This document shows positions 26,056 to 35,507 of a DNA stretch of 64,000 nucleotides, one piece after another; positions within the stretch are counted from its first letter, which is position 1, and every line of letters begins with the position of its first letter. The notes under the pieces are model-generated. The model was given only the letters and a program-made list of their open reading frames with translations, was not told where the DNA came from and did not search any database. This DNA is from Anaerobacillus alkaliphilus. GTDB lineage: Bacteria; Bacillota; Bacilli; Bacillales; Anaerobacillaceae. The translations under genes and the position numbers were made by a program. The stretch spans positions 806,001 to 870,000 of the forward strand of contig NZ_QOUX01000046.1 in the NCBI RefSeq assembly GCF_004116265.1, given 5' to 3'.

Positions 26056-27759
26056 TTACTTATCTAAAATTTGATCTTCTAGTTTCTTCTTTTCCTCTTC
26101 TACCAACACTCGGCGAAGAATTTTCCCTACCATTGTTTTCGGTAATTCATCTCTAAACTCATAAAGTCTAGGGACTTTAAAGGCTGCCAAATGTTTACGA
26201 CAATATTGATCTAACTCCTCCTCCGTTAATTTCTGACCTTCTTTGGTAACGATAAATGCCTTTACAGTTTCACCACGATAGGCATCTGGCACTCCAACAA
26301 TACAAGCCTCTTGGACTTTCTCATGCTCATAAAGAACCTCTTCAATTTCCCTCGGATATATGTTGAAGCCTCCAGCGATAATCATATCCTTCTTTCTGTC
26401 AACGATATAGAAATAACCTTCTTCGTCCATATAGCCCATGTCGCCTGTTAAGAACCATTCATCCTTAAACGTAGCTTGTGTATCTTCTGGTCGATTCCAG
26501 TAGCCCTTCATCACTTGAGGGCCTTTTACCATAACTTCACCGATTTCATTCGGAAGAGCTTCTTCACCTGTTTCAATTGATAGAATAGCAGCTTCAGTAT
26601 CAGGCCAAGGTACACCAATACTCCCAGACTTACGCTTCCCCCATAAGAAATTCGCAATGGCTACTGGAGATGTCTCAGTTAACCCATAACCTTCTACTAA
26701 CTTCCCTCCTGACAATTGCTCGAATTTCGATTGAACCTCAACTGGTAATGCTGCTGAACCACTTAAGCACGCATCAATTGATGACAGGTCGAATTCTTTT
26801 AATTGTGGGTGATTTAACAAAGCAATGTACATTGTTGGTGCCCCTGGGAAAATCGTTACCTTTTGTTTTTCAATCGTCTTCAGGACATCAAGCGGGTCGA
26901 ACTTAGGTAACACTACCATTTTAGAGTAATACATAATAGATAAGTTCATTACTACTGTCATTCCATAAACGTGGAAGAATGGTAGAGCGGCTAAAATCCG
27001 TTCCTCTCCTTTTTTTGACTTATACATCCAACTTACACATTGAGTTGTATTAGCTACTAAGTTAAAGTGGGTTAACATTACTCCTTTAGAAGGACCTGTT
27101 GTTCCTCCTGTATATTGTAGTAAAGCCAAATCCTCCTTTGGATTAATCTCAACGTCTATTTCTTCGGCACGACCTTCATTAAGTACTTTCACAAAACTCA
27201 AAATCCGATCATTGTACTGAATGTTAACTTTGATACCAGTATTTTTCTTTTGAATAAACGGATAGATTAAATTCTTAGGGAAAGGTAGATAATCCTTAAT
27301 GCCAGTGACAATTACCTTTCTAAGCTTCGTTTTATTCAGTACGTTTGCTACTCTTGGATAGACGAGATCTAAACAAATCATAATCTCAGCACCAGAGTCA
27401 TTTAGTTGGTGTTCCAATTCCCTTTCTACGTAAAGGGGATTTGTTTGTACAACTATAGCTCCTGCAAATAAAGCACCATAGTAACTAATGACTGCTTGAG
27501 GCGTGTTTGCTAACATTATCGCGACTCGGTCACCTTTTTTGACTCCTAAGTTCTGAAGCTGATTGGCAAGTTTCAAGGAAGATTCGTAAAGTTCTTTGTA
27601 CGACAGCTCTTTACCAATAAAGTGAATAGCACTTTTATCAGGATGTTTTTCTGCAGCCTCCTTCAAATAACTTTGTAAAGTCCTTTCCTCATAGTTCAAT
27701 GATGTTGGAATTTCTTCTGGATAATGAGCGAACCATGGACGAGAAACAACTGTTTCCAT
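26056..27759 (-). CDS. lcfA: Long-chain acyl-CoA synthetase, copy 2
   Basis: 567 aa with the same domains and motifs as copy 1: YTGGTTGPSKGVMLTH, GYGLTETSPVA, LTGDMGYMDEEGYFYIVDRKKDMI and GKILRR. The two copies stay collinear, with differences spread over the whole length (for example in the first 15 residues and the 150-190 region). This indicates an older tandem duplication rather than a recent one. It has its own consensus cre site upstream and a terminator downstream. The symbol follows B. subtilis lcfA at this locus. Which copy is the orthologue is not decided. Confidence 0.95.
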   Translation of the reverse strand: METVVSRPWFAHYPEEIPTSLNYEERTLQSYLKEAAEKHPDKSAIHFIGKELSYKELYESSLKLANQLQNLGVKKGDRVAIMLANTPQAVISYYGALFAGAIVVQTNPLYVERELEHQLNDSGAEIMICLDLVYPRVANVLNKTKLRKVIVTGIKDYLPFPKNLIYPFIQKKNTGIKVNIQYNDRILSFVKVLNEGRAEEIDVEINPKEDLALLQYTGGTTGPSKGVMLTHFNLVANTTQCVSWMYKSKKGEERILAALPFFHVYGMTVVMNLSIMYYSKMVVLPKFDPLDVLKTIEKQKVTIFPGAPTMYIALLNHPQLKEFDLSSIDACLSGSAALPVEVQSKFEQLSGGKLVEGYGLTETSPVAIANFLWGKRKSGSIGVPWPDTEAAILSIETGEEALPNEIGEVMVKGPQVMKGYWNRPEDTQATFKDEWFLTGDMGYMDEEGYFYIVDRKKDMIIAGGFNIYPREIEEVLYEHEKVQEACIVGVPDAYRGETVKAFIVTKEGQKLTEEELDQYCRKHLAAFKVPRLYEFRDELPKTMVGKILRRVLVEEEKKKLEDQILDK

Positions 27760-27878
27760 TTTTAATCTCCCCCTTTATTTTCATCTCCTTTCCAAAGAAA
27801 CACTGCGTTTCTTTACACAACAACGCCCCTGTACTCTCTACAATACAGGATGGCATTCTCCTCTTACTACCATTGTAA

Positions 27879-27892
27879 TGTAAACGATTACA
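27879..27892 (-). promoter_or_regulatory. cre (CcpA) site upstream of lcfA copy 2
   Basis: TGTAAACGATTACA fits TGWNANCGNTNWCA fully and is again embedded in TTGTAAT-N7-ATTACAA, 120 bases before the start. The same element in both copies suggests that the promoter region was duplicated with the gene. Confidence 0.78.
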
Positions 27893-27940
27893 AAAATAAA
27901 TAGATTTTTAAAAATATTTTGAATTCTCAGGTTAAAAAAA

Positions 27941-27967
27941 GGAAGAACTAGAAATCTAATTCTTCCT
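27941..27967 (-). terminator. Terminator after the yshE/27-aa gene unit
   Basis: GGAAGAA/TTCTTCC stem followed on the minus strand by TTTTTTT. It lies 12 bases after the stop of the 27-aa gene. Confidence 0.82.
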
Positions 27968-27978
27968 TTTACCAATAT

Positions 27979-28062
27979 CTATGCGATAAATAATAAATAA
28001 ATGATACCGGATAACATGAATATTGCACAAAAAACGAATAAAACCTTCCAAAGTGTTTCCAC
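27979..28062 (-). CDS. 27-aa single-span membrane peptide
   Basis: GTG start at 28062 with GGAG 8 bases upstream, stop TAG at 27979. The peptide is METLWKVLFVFCAIFMLSGI followed by IYLLFIA, a single hydrophobic helix. It lies 29 bases after yshE and right before a terminator, so it is probably co-transcribed with it. No homologue is recognised. Support is the ribosome binding site, the fit of the frame between yshE and the terminator, and the membrane-helix composition. Confidence 0.6.
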   Translation of the reverse strand: METLWKVLFVFCAIFMLSGIIYLLFIA

Positions 28063-28091
28063 TTACTTCTCTCCAATCTCGTTCCAAACAA

Positions 28092-28502
28092 TTATTTAAT
28101 AATCCCCGCACCTATCACAAAAGAAAGTCCTACTGAGATTATAAATGATAAAAAACCTACAGCACGATTATCTTTGGCAATTTCTTCATCAACCTTAAAA
28201 CTTGGAGTCAGAAATTCAAAAATAAAATAACCAAATAATAACAGAGTAAAACCATAGCCACCCCATGTTAACATCGTTAAGATAGAATCGTTATGTTGTA
28301 TAGAGAAACGAAAAATATTAGCGACACCAAAAATCTTACCACCCGTAGCCAATGCCACCGATACATTTCCATTTTTTATTTGTTGCCAGTTATTATACTT
28401 TGTTACCGATTCAAATATTGCTAAGAATACGACCGTTGCTAAAACGACGACACTGTAAGTTGCTGCTGTATACACAAAGTCAATTTGAAATAATCGTTCC
28501 AT
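28092..28502 (-). CDS. yshE: DUF350 membrane protein YshE
   Basis: 136 aa with four hydrophobic segments (about 10-32, 44-64, 75-98, 114-134). The arrangement LATGGKIFGVANIF and AVGFLSFIISVGLSFVIGAGI resembles the DUF350/UPF0719 repeats. Its function is unknown. CGGGAG precedes the ATG. Its position next to mutS2 matches B. subtilis yshE, where it also lies between mutSB and lcfA. Confidence 0.85.
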   Translation of the reverse strand: MERLFQIDFVYTAATYSVVVLATVVFLAIFESVTKYNNWQQIKNGNVSVALATGGKIFGVANIFRFSIQHNDSILTMLTWGGYGFTLLLFGYFIFEFLTPSFKVDEEIAKDNRAVGFLSFIISVGLSFVIGAGIIK

Positions 28503-28573
28503 TTCTCCAACTCCCGTTTAGAGGTTGCTCAAAAAGATGGGTACTCACCCACCTTTTCGAACAGCTAATTATT

Positions 28574-28764
28574 TGGCTGTTTCCGCAAAGTTTGTTGCTT
28601 TCGTAAAAATCCCAAAAACCGGATTTTTACACAAAATACTAAGAATTCACCACTAATTTAGTAAGTATTGCTCTTTTCTTACATAATATATTGGATAATA
28701 TCTTCATCTAGGGTATAATCCCAATTTTTTAAAGGTAAAAAGCAAGAATGTTACGAAAAGAGCT
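28574..28764. repeat. Dispersed intergenic repeat, copy A (191 bp)
   Basis: Begins with GGCTGTTTCCGCAAAGTTTG and ends with TTACGAAAAGAGCT, imperfect terminal inverted repeats. It contains the 10-bp hairpin GTAAAAATCC/GGATTTTTAC (28602-28630) and the core ATCTAGGGTAT. It abuts the mutS2 stop codon. Related copies are at 40791, 48230 and 48648. Confidence 0.88.
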
Positions 28765-28766
28765 TA

Positions 28767-31124
28767 TTATTTAAATTCCACAATTGTATTCCCAAGCCCA
28801 CCTTCACTCATTCCAGCCATTTTTGAGCTTTTTACATGAGGATGTGTTTTTAGTAGCTGCAGCACTCCTTTTCGAAGTGCCCCTGTTCCTTTTCCATGAA
28901 TAATGGATACTTGACTGTACCCTGCAAGTAAAGCATCGTCTAGATATTTCTCGACACGGAGCATAGCATCTTCAAAACGTTCGCCACGAAGATCTAATTC
29001 CGGTTTCACATGATGTGAGTTGCCACGGACAGTTGCTACGGGTTTTTTCTCAATTGGTCTAGGTCTATCGATCAGCTGAAGATCATCCATAGCTACCTTC
29101 ATCTTCATAATGCCAATCTGTACAAGAAATTCTCTATCAGAAACTTTGTCTACGATATGGCCCTTTTGATTGAAGCTAGTAACGTTCACTTCATCACCTG
29201 GAAAAAGCTCCTTAATGATGTTTTTCACCACACCTTTTTTCTTCTTATCCTTCTGTTTTGGTGCAGTTTCATCTAGTCGTTTTTTGGCATCAATTAACTG
29301 GTGCTCTTTTACCACATTCGCCTCTTTTTGGAGCTCCCTTAATTCTTCAATAATGAATTCTGCTTCTTCCTTAGCGGTTTCAACCACTTTAAATGCTTTC
29401 TTTTCTGCTTGTTCAATAAGCATATCTTTTTCTAGTTCAAATTGAGCAAACTTATCGGCTAAATCTTTTCTAAGTGCTTCGGCCTCTTCACGGATTTTCA
29501 CAGCCTCTTCCATTTCTTTTTCAGCCATTTTTTGACTAGTCTCGAGAGATGTGATCATATTTTCAACCTTATTAGTCTCAGTTGAAATTTGTGCTTTAGC
29601 CTTTTCAATAATATCAATATTTAAACCAAGTCGTTTTGAAATTGCAAAGGCATTACTACGACCAGGAACTCCAATTAATAATCGATAAGTCGGACTTAAT
29701 GTCTCAACATCAAATTCAACGCTCGCATTAATTGCACCTGGGCGGTTATAGGCGTATGCTTTCAATTCACTATAGTGTGTAGTGGCAACAATCCTAGCAC
29801 CTCGTTGATAGACATCATCCAAAATAGCAATTGCTAATGCAGCACCCTCAGTTGGATCTGTACCTGCACCAAGCTCATCAAATAAAACCAGGCTTTGATG
29901 ATCAACATGCTCTAAGATATCAATGATGTTCACCATATGAGATGAGAACGTACTCAAGTTCTGTTCAATCGACTGCTCATCTCCAATATCTGCGTAGACT
30001 GACTGAAAGATTGCCATTTCTGAGCCTTCATCTATAGGAACATGTAAACCCGATTGCATCATTAATGTTAATAGTCCGGTCGTCTTTAAAGTAACTGTTT
30101 TACCACCAGTATTAGGTCCAGTGATAACGATGGAGCTATACGATTTCCCAAGTTCAATATCAATGGGGACAACCTCTTCATGAGCAATCAGTGGATGACG
30201 AGCTCGCTTCATATTAATAAAACCAATATCATTTAACTTAGGCTGTGTAGCTTTAATCGCCTTTGCATACAACGCTTTCGCAAAAATAAAATCAACCTCA
30301 GCTAATGTACGCACATTTTGGAGTAACTCCTCACCTACCTCTGCAACAGCAGCAGACAAGGCATGTAAGATTTTTTCGATCTCTTGTTTTTCCTTTACTC
30401 GGACCTCTCTTAATTGATTATTAATCGCTACTACTGCTTGAGGTTCAATAAACAATGTGGCACCTGAAGCAGATTGATCATGAACTAATCCCCCAAAGTT
30501 ATTGCGATATTCCTGCTTAACTGGAATTACATAACGATCATTTCGAATGGTAATGATTGAATCTGATAGCATCTTTTGGCTACTGGAGGAACGAATGATG
30601 CTCTCAAGCTTTGAACGAACTGACGCTTCATGACTTTTTATTTGATGTCTAATTGTTCTTAATGTTGGACTAGCTGAATCTAGAACATGCCCATGGTCAT
30701 CAATACACATTTTAATTTCTCGTTCTACATCAGTTAAAGGTGTAATCGTCCTTACTAATTCTTCTAAAATTGGTAGTTCAATTGCGTTCTCAATCATATC
30801 TTCAATAAACTTTTTAAACCGTCTGCCACCATATACCGTACTTGAGATATCTAATAATTCCATTTCATTTAGCATCCCACCAATTTGGGCGCGTTTCACA
30901 CTAGCAATTATATCGCGAATACCACCTAAAGGAACCTGCCCTTTTAAGCGTAATACCTTGGTTCCTTCAAACGTTGAATTTTGTGCATGCTGTATTTCAT
31001 CTATGTTTACCATCGGTTGGAGTTCCGCAACTTTTCTCTTTCCAAGCGATGAACTTACATGTTCTATAAGCTGATTTTTCATTTTATCGTACTCTAGGAG
31101 ACGACATACACGCTGTTGTAACAA
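28767..31124 (-). CDS. mutS2: Endonuclease MutS2
   Basis: 785 aa. The MutS-family ATPase occupies about 310-520 with Walker [24 protein letters not shown], Walker [20 protein letters not shown] and [10 protein letters not shown] long charged coiled coil (about 515-640) follows. The C-terminal Smr nuclease domain begins [12 protein letters not shown] and has the [11 protein letters not shown] motif. MutS2 suppresses homologous recombination and, in B. subtilis, also acts on stalled or collided ribosomes. It has no mismatch-recognition domain. Start TTG follows GGAG at 9 bases. It follows polX by 13 bases. Confidence 0.96.
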   Translation of the reverse strand: MLQQRVCRLLEYDKMKNQLIEHVSSSLGKRKVAELQPMVNIDEIQHAQNSTFEGTKVLRLKGQVPLGGIRDIIASVKRAQIGGMLNEMELLDISSTVYGGRRFKKFIEDMIENAIELPILEELVRTITPLTDVEREIKMCIDDHGHVLDSASPTLRTIRHQIKSHEASVRSKLESIIRSSSSQKMLSDSIITIRNDRYVIPVKQEYRNNFGGLVHDQSASGATLFIEPQAVVAINNQLREVRVKEKQEIEKILHALSAAVAEVGEELLQNVRTLAEVDFIFAKALYAKAIKATQPKLNDIGFINMKRARHPLIAHEEVVPIDIELGKSYSSIVITGPNTGGKTVTLKTTGLLTLMMQSGLHVPIDEGSEMAIFQSVYADIGDEQSIEQNLSTFSSHMVNIIDILEHVDHQSLVLFDELGAGTDPTEGAALAIAILDDVYQRGARIVATTHYSELKAYAYNRPGAINASVEFDVETLSPTYRLLIGVPGRSNAFAISKRLGLNIDIIEKAKAQISTETNKVENMITSLETSQKMAEKEMEEAVKIREEAEALRKDLADKFAQFELEKDMLIEQAEKKAFKVVETAKEEAEFIIEELRELQKEANVVKEHQLIDAKKRLDETAPKQKDKKKKGVVKNIIKELFPGDEVNVTSFNQKGHIVDKVSDREFLVQIGIMKMKVAMDDLQLIDRPRPIEKKPVATVRGNSHHVKPELDLRGERFEDAMLRVEKYLDDALLAGYSQVSIIHGKGTGALRKGVLQLLKTHPHVKSSKMAGMSEGGLGNTIVEFK

Positions 31125-31137
31125 CTACCCCAACTCC

Positions 31138-32856
31138 TCATTTGTTTCTGTTTAAAAATTTTAAAACATCTTCTAGTTCCCAAGCATTTATTACTGACTC
31201 TTTCTTTAGCCAGCCTTTTCTCCCGCTAGCTACACCAATTTCCATATCATCTAACATCTCAAGATTATGTGCATCTGTATTAATGATTATTTTCACTCCG
31301 CTTTCTTGGGCTACTCTTACCCAATGGGCGGATAGATCAAGACGATGAGGGTTTGCGTTTAACTCTAAAGCAGTATTCGTTTCTTTCGCTAAGTCTATGA
31401 GTAACTGTACATCTACATCATAGCCATCCCTTTTTCCTAGTAATCTTCCTGTGGGATGAGCAATTAAATCTACATGATGATTTTGTAATGCTGTAGTTAA
31501 CCTTTTCATAATCGTCTCTCTATCTTGGGAGAACGATGAATGAATAGAGGCAATGACAAAATCTACTTCTGCAATTACTTCGTCGTTATAATCTAGTGTA
31601 CCATCAGGCAAAATGTCCATCTCGACACCAGTTAAAATACAAAAATCATCCCACTTTTCATTAAGCTTCGTAATTTCTTCATGTTGCGCTTTTAAGCGTT
31701 CGACTGTTAGACCATTCGCTACCTTTAAGAACTTTGAATGATCAGTAATTGCAATGTATGAATAGCCTTTTTCGCGAGCTCTTTCAGCCATCTCCTTAAT
31801 TGAGTAGGCCCCGTCACTCCATGTTGAGTGCATGTGAAGATCGCCTCGAATATCATTTAACGAAATCAGTTCGTTTGGTTGACTCCAAGCTTCGATCTCC
31901 CCATTCCCTTCTCTAACTTCAGGAGGAATAAATTGAAGGCCAAAGTGATTAAAAAACTCTTCTTCGGTAGAAAAGGTGATCACTTCACCCGTTTCCAAAA
32001 TCTCAACACCATACTCACTAATTTTCTCACCGCGATCCTTAGCAAGTTGCCTCATTTGAACATTATGGTCCTTGGATCCAGTAAAGTGATGCAAAGCAGT
32101 TGCAAACTCAGCTTCTGTTACCAGTCTAAAATCGACGGAAATTTTAAAGACATCAAGATTTAGTTGTAGCGAAACCTTCGTATCACCACTTGCAATTATT
32201 TCACCAACATTTTGAAATTTAAGCAGCTCTTCTTTCACTTTTAACGGTTCATCTGTAGCAATAATGTAATCTAAATCCTTTACCGTTTCTCTTAACCTAC
32301 GTAAGCTTCCTGCCCGAGAAAATCGAATAATCCCTGCTATTTTGGCTAAGTTTTCTTCAATCTTTTCCGCTACCGGGATTACTAACGGTAGAGCCAAGCG
32401 GTCAGGCTGTTTCCCAAACTCCTCAATAGCAGCTAAGATTTTCTCTTCTGTTTTTTTACCAAAGCCAGCTAGAGCCTGTACTCTCTCTTCCGTACAAGCC
32501 TGTTTTAGGGTCTCAATACAAACTACTTGTAATTCTTGATAGAGCTTTCCTATCTTCTTTCCACCAAGTCCAGGGAGCTTTAGTAATGGCAGTAACCCAG
32601 AAGGTAGCTCCCCCTTTAATTCTTCTAATAGGTTTGACTTTCCTTCATTCATAAGTTCTTCTATTACAGTAGCAGTCCCTTTTCCAATTCCTTTTAGTTT
32701 AGACACATCTTCAATTTCATTTAAGGTCCGCTCGTCACTTTCTAGTGCTTGAGCTGCCTTTCTATATGCAGACACTTTAAAACTATTTTCACCTTTAATT
32801 TCCATATATATTGCAATCGTTTCTAACGCTTGAATGACTTGTTTTTTATTCATCAT
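31138..32856 (-). CDS. polX: DNA polymerase X with PHP nuclease domain
   Basis: 572 aa. Helix-hairpin-helix motifs (LKGIGKGTATVIEEL, LPGLGGKKIGKLY) and a family X polymerase core (FSRAGSLRRLRETVKDLDYII) fill about 1-315. The C-terminal PHP domain (about 337-570) begins DLHMHSTWSDGAYSI and keeps metal-binding histidines and acids (ITDHSKF, GVEMDIL, IASIHSS, IAHPTGR, INTDAH). It supplies gap-filling synthesis and 3'-5' exonuclease in repair. AGGAGATG precedes the ATG. The cvpA-polX-mutS2 order is as in B. subtilis. Confidence 0.96.
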   Translation of the reverse strand: MMNKKQVIQALETIAIYMEIKGENSFKVSAYRKAAQALESDERTLNEIEDVSKLKGIGKGTATVIEELMNEGKSNLLEELKGELPSGLLPLLKLPGLGGKKIGKLYQELQVVCIETLKQACTEERVQALAGFGKKTEEKILAAIEEFGKQPDRLALPLVIPVAEKIEENLAKIAGIIRFSRAGSLRRLRETVKDLDYIIATDEPLKVKEELLKFQNVGEIIASGDTKVSLQLNLDVFKISVDFRLVTEAEFATALHHFTGSKDHNVQMRQLAKDRGEKISEYGVEILETGEVITFSTEEEFFNHFGLQFIPPEVREGNGEIEAWSQPNELISLNDIRGDLHMHSTWSDGAYSIKEMAERAREKGYSYIAITDHSKFLKVANGLTVERLKAQHEEITKLNEKWDDFCILTGVEMDILPDGTLDYNDEVIAEVDFVIASIHSSFSQDRETIMKRLTTALQNHHVDLIAHPTGRLLGKRDGYDVDVQLLIDLAKETNTALELNANPHRLDLSAHWVRVAQESGVKIIINTDAHNLEMLDDMEIGVASGRKGWLKKESVINAWELEDVLKFLNRNK

Positions 32857-32950
32857 TGTTCATCTCCTGTCTATTAAGATACATAAGTTGGAGAGTTCCT
32901 ACTCAATCCTAATGATACCTAGTTTAGATAGGACAAAGCAACTTATTTAC

Positions 32951-32992
32951 AGTAGAAGGGACTGACTTTAATCGACTGTCAGCCCCTTCTAC
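32951..32992 (-). terminator. Hairpin between cvpA and polX
   Basis: Long stem AGTAGAAGGG-CTGAC with its complement (one mismatch), starting right after the cvpA stop. No T-run follows on the minus strand, so it may be a partial terminator or processing signal. Confidence 0.55.
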
Positions 32993-32994
32993 TA

Positions 32995-33534
32995 TTAAAA
33001 CCTATTTTCAATCCAAAGTTCCTTCAACTGATTAGATAAAATTGGTGTGTAATCTAAGATTAATTTAGCCAGTGTAGATTCCTTTAGCACGTCTTGTACT
33101 AGCTCAATTGGTAGTAATGCGGCAATATGTAATAGGACTACTAGTACTAGTAATGTTTCTAAGAAGCATAGAATTCCACCTAGCCAACCATTGATAAAAT
33201 TTAGTATCGGTAAATGAGCCAAAAAATCAAACATCGATCCGATAATTTGCATGGCAATTTTGGTAGCAAAAAATAAAATAGCAAATGCAATACCACTGTA
33301 ATATACATGCTCAAAATTGAATGCCTCTATTAACATAAATGCTGGATTATCTGTTGGAAATTGAGGGTACGGGATCCATAACCTAATATGTTTTGCTAAA
33401 TCATCATAGTATAGATAAGCAACAAAAAAAGAAACGATAAACCCAGTTAGATGAATAAGTTGTAAGATAAAACCTCTGCGAAATCCTACAAAAAAGCTAG
33501 TAATTAAAAGAATGATTAATATTAAGCTAAGCAT
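32995..33534 (-). CDS. yshB: CvpA-family membrane protein (YshB)
   Basis: 179 aa with four predicted membrane spans. MLSLILIILLITSFFVGFRRGFILQLIHLTGFIVSFFVAYLYY is the CvpA signature (first two helices with the GFRRGF loop), and FINGWLGGILCFLETLLVLVVLL forms the last helix. The family is linked to colicin V export in E. coli, but its function in bacilli is unknown. It starts three bases after zapA, so translation is coupled. Confidence 0.88.
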   Translation of the reverse strand: MLSLILIILLITSFFVGFRRGFILQLIHLTGFIVSFFVAYLYYDDLAKHIRLWIPYPQFPTDNPAFMLIEAFNFEHVYYSGIAFAILFFATKIAMQIIGSMFDFLAHLPILNFINGWLGGILCFLETLLVLVVLLHIAALLPIELVQDVLKESTLAKLILDYTPILSNQLKELWIENRF

Positions 33535-33537
33535 TTT

Positions 33538-33798
33538 TTATTTTTCCCCATCTTTCTTTTGACGTTCTTGCTCTAGTTGTTTTTTTAACCGTAAATATTC
33601 ATCGCTAATATTGACAGCAGTTAAAACAGCAAGTTGTGTTTTATCTAAATAAGGACTGATTTTGCGCATCTCTTTCATTTTTTGATCAACGAAATTAGCC
33701 ACTTCATGTATGTGACCTACATCTACTTTTCCTGAAATCACATAACTTTGGCTATTTATCGTTACCGTTGTTCGTCGTTTTATCTGATCTTCTCCCAC
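33538..33798 (-). CDS. zapA: Cell division protein ZapA
   Basis: 86 aa. RRTTVTINSQSYVISGKVDVGHIHEVANFVDQKMKEM is the ZapA dimer head, followed by a helix and a C-terminal coiled coil (NISDEYLRLKKQLEQERQKK). It bundles FtsZ filaments and stabilises the Z-ring. Start GTG follows GGGAGG. It is upstream of yshB and divergent from rnhC, as in B. subtilis (yshA). Confidence 0.94.
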   Translation of the reverse strand: MGEDQIKRRTTVTINSQSYVISGKVDVGHIHEVANFVDQKMKEMRKISPYLDKTQLAVLTAVNISDEYLRLKKQLEQERQKKDGEK

Positions 33799-34032
33799 AA
33801 CGAGCCTCCCTTAAAATACAATCCCATTAATACAAATACAGATACGTACTTAATAATTACCTTTTTCATTTACGAAAAATTCTACATTCTATCATAACAT
33901 GAACATCCATAATTGGAAATATGTCGAACGATAATTGAGAAAGATTGGGGAGCAGTGATACAATTGAGAATGATGTATTGCTAGAGAGTCTAATTTGCAT
34001 TCATAATCCACATGAATAAAGGGGTTTTCCTA

Positions 34033-34974
34033 TTGTCACAGCGAGTTTTACTATTAGATACAAAAACGATTGAAAAAATGAAGGAGTTCTATCAAGATGA
34101 TTTAGCTTCAAAACTACCTCCTGGTGCACTATTTGCAGCAAAGCCGTTTAACTGTTCAGTGACTGCGTATAAATCTGGTAAGGTTCTTTTTCAAGGAGCC
34201 AAACATGAAGAAGAAGCTGCTATTTGGGAACAATTTGCAAACAACGGTACAGCTCCGCCTACTACTAAAACAGTTACTAAAAAAGAAGCTACAAATCAAT
34301 CACAATTTTCAACCATGTCTTTAATAGGGTCCGATGAAGTAGGTACAGGTGATTATTTTGGACCAATTACGGTTGTTGCTGCTTTCGTTAGAACAGAAAA
34401 CTTTGCAAATCTCACAGAACTAGGTGTGAAGGATTCAAAAGGAATGAAGGACGATCAAATCTGCAAAATTGCGAAACAATTGATAAAAGAAATTCCCTAC
34501 AGCCTATTAGTACTTCCGAATACAAAATATAATTCCTTGCAGGCTAAGGGGTTTAATCAAGGAAAGATGAAGGCAATTTTACACAATCAAGCAATTCTTC
34601 ACCTGAAAAAGAAATTAAATCATGAACCTTATGATGGGATACTGATTGATCAGTTTGTTGAACGTGGTATTTATTTTCGTTATATTGCTGATCAAAAGGA
34701 AAAGGTCCAAGAAAACAACATGTTTTTCCAGACAAAAGCTGAATCTCTTCATTTGTCAGTTGCAGCAGCTTCAATTATTGCGCGTTATGCATTTGTGAAG
34801 GAAATGGATAAATTAAGCGAAAGTGCCGGCTTTGAAATTCCCAAAGGGGCTGGTTCCCATGTTGATCAGGCAGCTGCGAAACTGATTAGAACACATGGAA
34901 TTGAAGCATTAAATAGTTATTGTAAGATCCATTTTGCTAATACTGAAAAAGCGAAAAAACACCTAAAGCTTTAA
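34033..34974 (+). CDS. rnhC: Ribonuclease HIII
   Basis: 313 aa from the TTG at 34033, chosen because AAAGGGG lies 8 bases upstream and the resulting SQRVLLLDTKTIEKM aligns with known RNase HIII starts. The N-terminal TBP-like substrate-binding domain (about 1-85) is followed by the type 2 RNase H catalytic domain with GSDEVGTGDYFGP (first acidic residues) and LIDQF (later Asp). It removes RNA-DNA hybrids and R-loops. It is divergent from zapA. Confidence 0.95.
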   Translation: MSQRVLLLDTKTIEKMKEFYQDDLASKLPPGALFAAKPFNCSVTAYKSGKVLFQGAKHEEEAAIWEQFANNGTAPPTTKTVTKKEATNQSQFSTMSLIGSDEVGTGDYFGPITVVAAFVRTENFANLTELGVKDSKGMKDDQICKIAKQLIKEIPYSLLVLPNTKYNSLQAKGFNQGKMKAILHNQAILHLKKKLNHEPYDGILIDQFVERGIYFRYIADQKEKVQENNMFFQTKAESLHLSVAAASIIARYAFVKEMDKLSESAGFEIPKGAGSHVDQAAAKLIRTHGIEALNSYCKIHFANTEKAKKHLKL

Positions 34975-34990
34975 CCAAGCTTTAGGTGTT
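34958..34990. terminator. Bidirectional terminator of rnhC and the 142-aa gene
   Basis: 14-bp stem AACACCTAAAGCTT with its complement around a short loop, with a T-run following. The rnhC stop codon lies within the hairpin. Confidence 0.9.
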
Positions 34991-34993
34991 TTT

Positions 34994-35422
34994 TTATTCA
35001 TTTTGTCGCTCTTTTATTCGTTGAAGATTACCATAAAAGCGGTTTTCAGATGCTAATTTTTCCCACTCAGACTTTTTATTCACTACCATTAGTTCTGTAG
35101 CGATGTTTTTATCTATTTGCAATTCTTCACTAACTCGAGCACGAAAATATTCATGTCCTGCTATCCCTTGCTTAATCATCTTAAAATCATGACTTGCTAC
35201 AAAACAGGCAATCTTTGTCTCACCACAATATTTACATGTATGACCTTTCATTAAACTAGTCAATTCGTGAGTGATCAACGAATTCACTACCCATTTTTGT
35301 TCTTTTATTAGATAAAGAAAGTCAGTCGCATACTCTAGTGGAAGGTTCTCTATATTGAAAACAACATGCCAAACACAATAGTCAACCTGCTTCAACGAAC
35401 TTATGTTAGAGACCTTAAACAT
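34994..35422 (-). CDS. Uncharacterised protein with a CxxC pair
   Basis: 142 aa from the ATG at 35422, which follows AGAGGGGG at 7 bases. A longer frame from 35467 has no such site. I do not recognise a family. No membrane segment or signal is seen. A CKYCGETKIAC cluster near residues 78-88 could bind zinc or be redox active. The rest is mixed alpha/beta with a lysine- and glutamate-rich C-terminal helix. It lies between rnhC and pheT with a terminator on each side, so it is probably a single-gene unit. Confidence 0.65.
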   Translation of the reverse strand: MFKVSNISSLKQVDYCVWHVVFNIENLPLEYATDFLYLIKEQKWVVNSLITHELTSLMKGHTCKYCGETKIACFVASHDFKMIKQGIAGHEYFRARVSEELQIDKNIATELMVVNKKSEWEKLASENRFYGNLQRIKERQNE

Positions 35423-35476
35423 AGTCTTTCCCCCTCTTGAAAACACCCTCATACGCTTATTCCTCAATGTACAAAA

Positions 35477-35498
35477 CGGAAGAGGCCCCCCCTTCCGC
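35477..35498 (-). terminator. Terminator of pheST
   Basis: CGGAAG/CTTCCG stem with a G/C-rich loop, then TTTT on the minus strand, just after the pheT stop. Confidence 0.75.
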
Positions 35499-35507
35499 TT
35501 TAATTAG

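Noticed and set aside
26056-27759. Recent duplication or assembly artefact of the neighbouring lcfA
   Set aside because: The two genes differ throughout at both DNA and protein level and have distinct flanks, so they are genuine, older paralogues.
29170-29445. 91-codon serine/phenylalanine-rich frame opposite mutS2
   Set aside because: The composition mirrors the Glu/Lys-rich coiled coil of MutS2 on the other strand, so it is a shadow frame.
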